This document shows, piece after piece, positions 5,514 through 7,081 of a DNA stretch of 7,081 bases (position 1 is the first letter of the stretch; every line of letters begins with the position of its first letter). Where the stretch lies: NCBI GenBank assembly GCA_031254675.1, contig JAIRTV010000067.1:1-7081 (forward strand). Direction: 5' to 3'. Below the pieces are notes generated by a model that had not been told where the DNA came from, made no database searches, and worked only from the letters and a program-made list of their open reading frames with translations. A program made the translations under genes and the position numbers. This stretch comes from Planctomycetaceae bacterium (lineage in GTDB: Bacteria; Planctomycetota; Planctomycetia; Pirellulales; Thermoguttaceae).

Positions 5514-6872
5514 ATGACCGGAATATCAATGCCGCCCAATTATAGCGAATGCGATAAAATGAATAAAATAGTCCATTACAAAACGACCAATTTCTTGTTG
5601 CCAACACGGACAATTATTTGGTTTATCTTTTTTATTTTGCCTGTTCTGTTTGTTCTTCCAATTTGGGGACAGGAAGAAATCGAAAAAACAACCATTACCC
5701 GAAAAGAAAATCGCGAATCACGTCTGAAAAGGCAAATGCTTGCTCTCAATCAGGAACAGGAAATTCAAGATTCCGCCAAAAAAATTCCTTGGGATTCGCT
5801 TACTTCTCAAGCCAAATCCAAAATCACTCATGTCGTTTCGGAACATTCTCTCTTTCGCCGAATGCCACAACAAAAAATTTACGCCGACCCCGAAATGTTC
5901 CAATTCCTCGCGCAACATCCCGATCTTGTTGTTGGTTTTTGGGAAAAATTGGGAGTTACTCAAATTTCGCTTCAGGAATTGAACACCAATAAGTTTCTGT
6001 TGAAAGAAACAACCGGAACAACGGCAATGGCGGAAGTGGTGTATCATACTAACGATATTTGTATTGTTTACGCGAAAGGGTTATATAAAGGACCTTTTTT
6101 AGTTAAGTCTTACGATGGCGAAGTTGTGTTGATTCTTCGCAACCGTCTCATGCGAGACGCGAATAATGAGCCGATTATTATGTGTGACCTGGACGTTTTT
6201 GTTCGAATTGATCATCTTGGCGTGGATTTTCTTGCCAAACTTTTTGCAACAACACTTGGCAAAATTGCCGACAGTAATTTTGAACAAACAGTTGCGTTTG
6301 TCGGATATGTTTCTGAATCCGCCGGAATCAATGCGGAATTGGTTAAGAGAACGGGTTATCAGGTCAAAAATGTTCGTGAAACGGTTCGAGAAGATTTTGG
6401 TGATGTTGTTGATCGCGTGGCAATACGAGTCGCTCGCCGAAACCACCGGAACTTTTCGGAACATTCTAAACTCGGAACGGAAATGTATCCGGTTCCCGCA
6501 AACCTGACCTCGGTTCAAAAACGAATCCATCAAATACAACAAACAGATAATTCAATGATTTTGGCGGTTGGTTCGGAAAAATTCAAACAAGAATTTGATG
6601 AAACTTTTCAAAGCGATCCGTTTTTCGTCGTTCAAAATTCTTCGGACGAAAAGAAAAAAGAAACAACCCAATTTCGCTCATCCGGTTTCGCTCAACCATT
6701 GGAACCGTATTGGGAGTTACCATTAGAACAACACGAAGAATTATCCGATTCTATTCCGGCGGTTCTGCCGACAACGACCAATTCCATGTCGGATGTTGAA
6801 TGCACCGAAACAGACGATAATACCGCTCCTTCTAAACGGGCAATCTTCACAACACCAAAAATCGCACGATAA
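5514..6872 (+). CDS. Exported or membrane-anchored protein of unknown function (planctomycete-type)
   Basis: A 452-residue protein with a hydrophobic segment at about 34-50 (IIWFIFFILPVLFVLPI) after a basic, polar N-terminus, so it is exported or anchored by its N-terminus. A charged linker (52-90) follows, then a compact region from PWDSL (92-96) to about residue 310. This includes HSLFRRMP (111-118), YADPEMFQFLAQHPDLVVGFWEKLGVTQ (123-150), DGEVVLILRN (201-210) and IDHLGVDFLAKLFATTLGKIADSNFEQT (232-259). From memory these resemble a family of uncharacterised exported planctomycete proteins; I know no function. The tail (310-452) is polar and low in pattern. The start is uncertain: ATG 5514 has GGGAG 12 bases upstream, while ATG 5529 (GGA 6 bases upstream) and ATG 5559 would still keep the membrane segment. 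It is divergent from serC and seems to be a single gene. Confidence 0.85.
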   Translation: MTGISMPPNYSECDKMNKIVHYKTTNFLLPTRTIIWFIFFILPVLFVLPIWGQEEIEKTTITRKENRESRLKRQMLALNQEQEIQDSAKKIPWDSLTSQAKSKITHVVSEHSLFRRMPQQKIYADPEMFQFLAQHPDLVVGFWEKLGVTQISLQELNTNKFLLKETTGTTAMAEVVYHTNDICIVYAKGLYKGPFLVKSYDGEVVLILRNRLMRDANNEPIIMCDLDVFVRIDHLGVDFLAKLFATTLGKIADSNFEQTVAFVGYVSESAGINAELVKRTGYQVKNVRETVREDFGDVVDRVAIRVARRNHRNFSEHSKLGTEMYPVPANLTSVQKRIHQIQQTDNSMILAVGSEKFKQEFDETFQSDPFFVVQNSSDEKKKETTQFRSSGFAQPLEPYWELPLEQHEELSDSIPAVLPTTTNSMSDVECTETDDNTAPSKRAIFTTPKIAR

Positions 6873-6923
6873 TTGACGAACATTTGAACATTTATTTTGG
6901 ACAATGTTTATTTGAATGACTCC

Positions 6924-6951
6924 ATTGTAATGATTCGATTGTAATGATTCG
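6924..6951 (+). repeat. Perfect 14-base tandem duplication
   Basis: ATTGTAATGATTCG occurs twice head to tail (6924-6937 and 6938-6951), followed by a decayed third start (TGTGATGATCG). It lies downstream of the 5514 gene and upstream of the candidate promoter at 6999. It may be simple slippage, or a doubled binding site. Confidence 0.7.
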
Positions 6952-6998
6952 TGTGATGATCGGTAGTTCTCTCTCGTTTTTGTTCTTCGCAACTTCGT

Positions 6999-7027
6999 TT
7001 GAAATTGAATCTGTTTCGTCATATTAA
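6999..7027 (+). promoter_or_regulatory. Candidate promoter for a gene beyond the right edge
   Basis: TTGAAA (6999-7004, 5 of 6) and TATTAA (7022-7027, 4 of 6) are separated by exactly 17 bases. GGAG at 7071-7074 ends 7 bases from the window edge, so a start codon just outside the window would be correctly spaced. The gene itself is not visible. Confidence 0.35.
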
Positions 7028-7081
7028 GTTGAAGAAAAAGTCTATTAAAAGAAATTTGAAAATTCGTATTGGAGAAATTTT

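Noticed and set aside
6887..6908. AACATT/AATGTT inverted repeat after the 5514 gene as a terminator
   Set aside because: The stem has six pairs, mostly A-T, with a 10-base loop and no T-run after it. It is too weak to call.

Overview
The window looks like chromosomal DNA from a bacterium with fairly AT-rich sequence, most likely a member of the Planctomycetota. That placement is an inference. It rests mainly on the rightmost gene, which resembles a family of exported proteins of unknown function that I associate with planctomycetes, and on a large secreted parallel beta-helix protein of a kind common in that phylum. No rRNA, tRNA, integrase, transposase or cas gene is visible.

Layout: three well-supported genes lie on the minus strand. 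In transcription order they are serC (4882-3785, phosphoserine aminotransferase, serine and vitamin B6 biosynthesis), a signal-peptide-bearing beta-helix protein (3711-1726) and an NAD(P)-dependent extended-SDR sugar epimerase/dehydratase-like protein (1573-569). The gap between the first two is 73 bases and holds a clear hairpin. The gap between the second and third is 152 bases. They may be partly co-transcribed, but nothing in their functions forces a single pathway. The fourth well-supported gene (5514-6872, plus strand) diverges from serC across a 631-base non-coding interval and encodes an exported or membrane-anchored protein of unknown function.

The left end (1-568) is the least ordinary part. 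On the minus strand, downstream of the epimerase gene, the best Shine-Dalgarno sequence of the window (AGGAGG, 6 bases from an ATG) starts a 54-codon reading frame at 436. Its second half runs through two copies of a 37-base GC-rich, partly palindromic repeat (259-295 and 324-360). The repeat looks like a two-repeat CRISPR at first sight, but the sequences next to the two cores are themselves related. The whole is therefore better explained as a degenerate tandem duplication of a unit of about 60 bases. The frame ends at an amber codon inside the second core and then stays open for 39 more codons. An imperfect hairpin (156-206) lies in that stretch.

Other small signals are a 10-base motif, AAACTGTTAC, found three times in non-coding DNA on the same strand (near 146, 5005 and 5176), candidate promoters for serC, for the 5514 gene and for a gene starting just off the right edge, and a perfect 14-base tandem duplication at 6924-6951.
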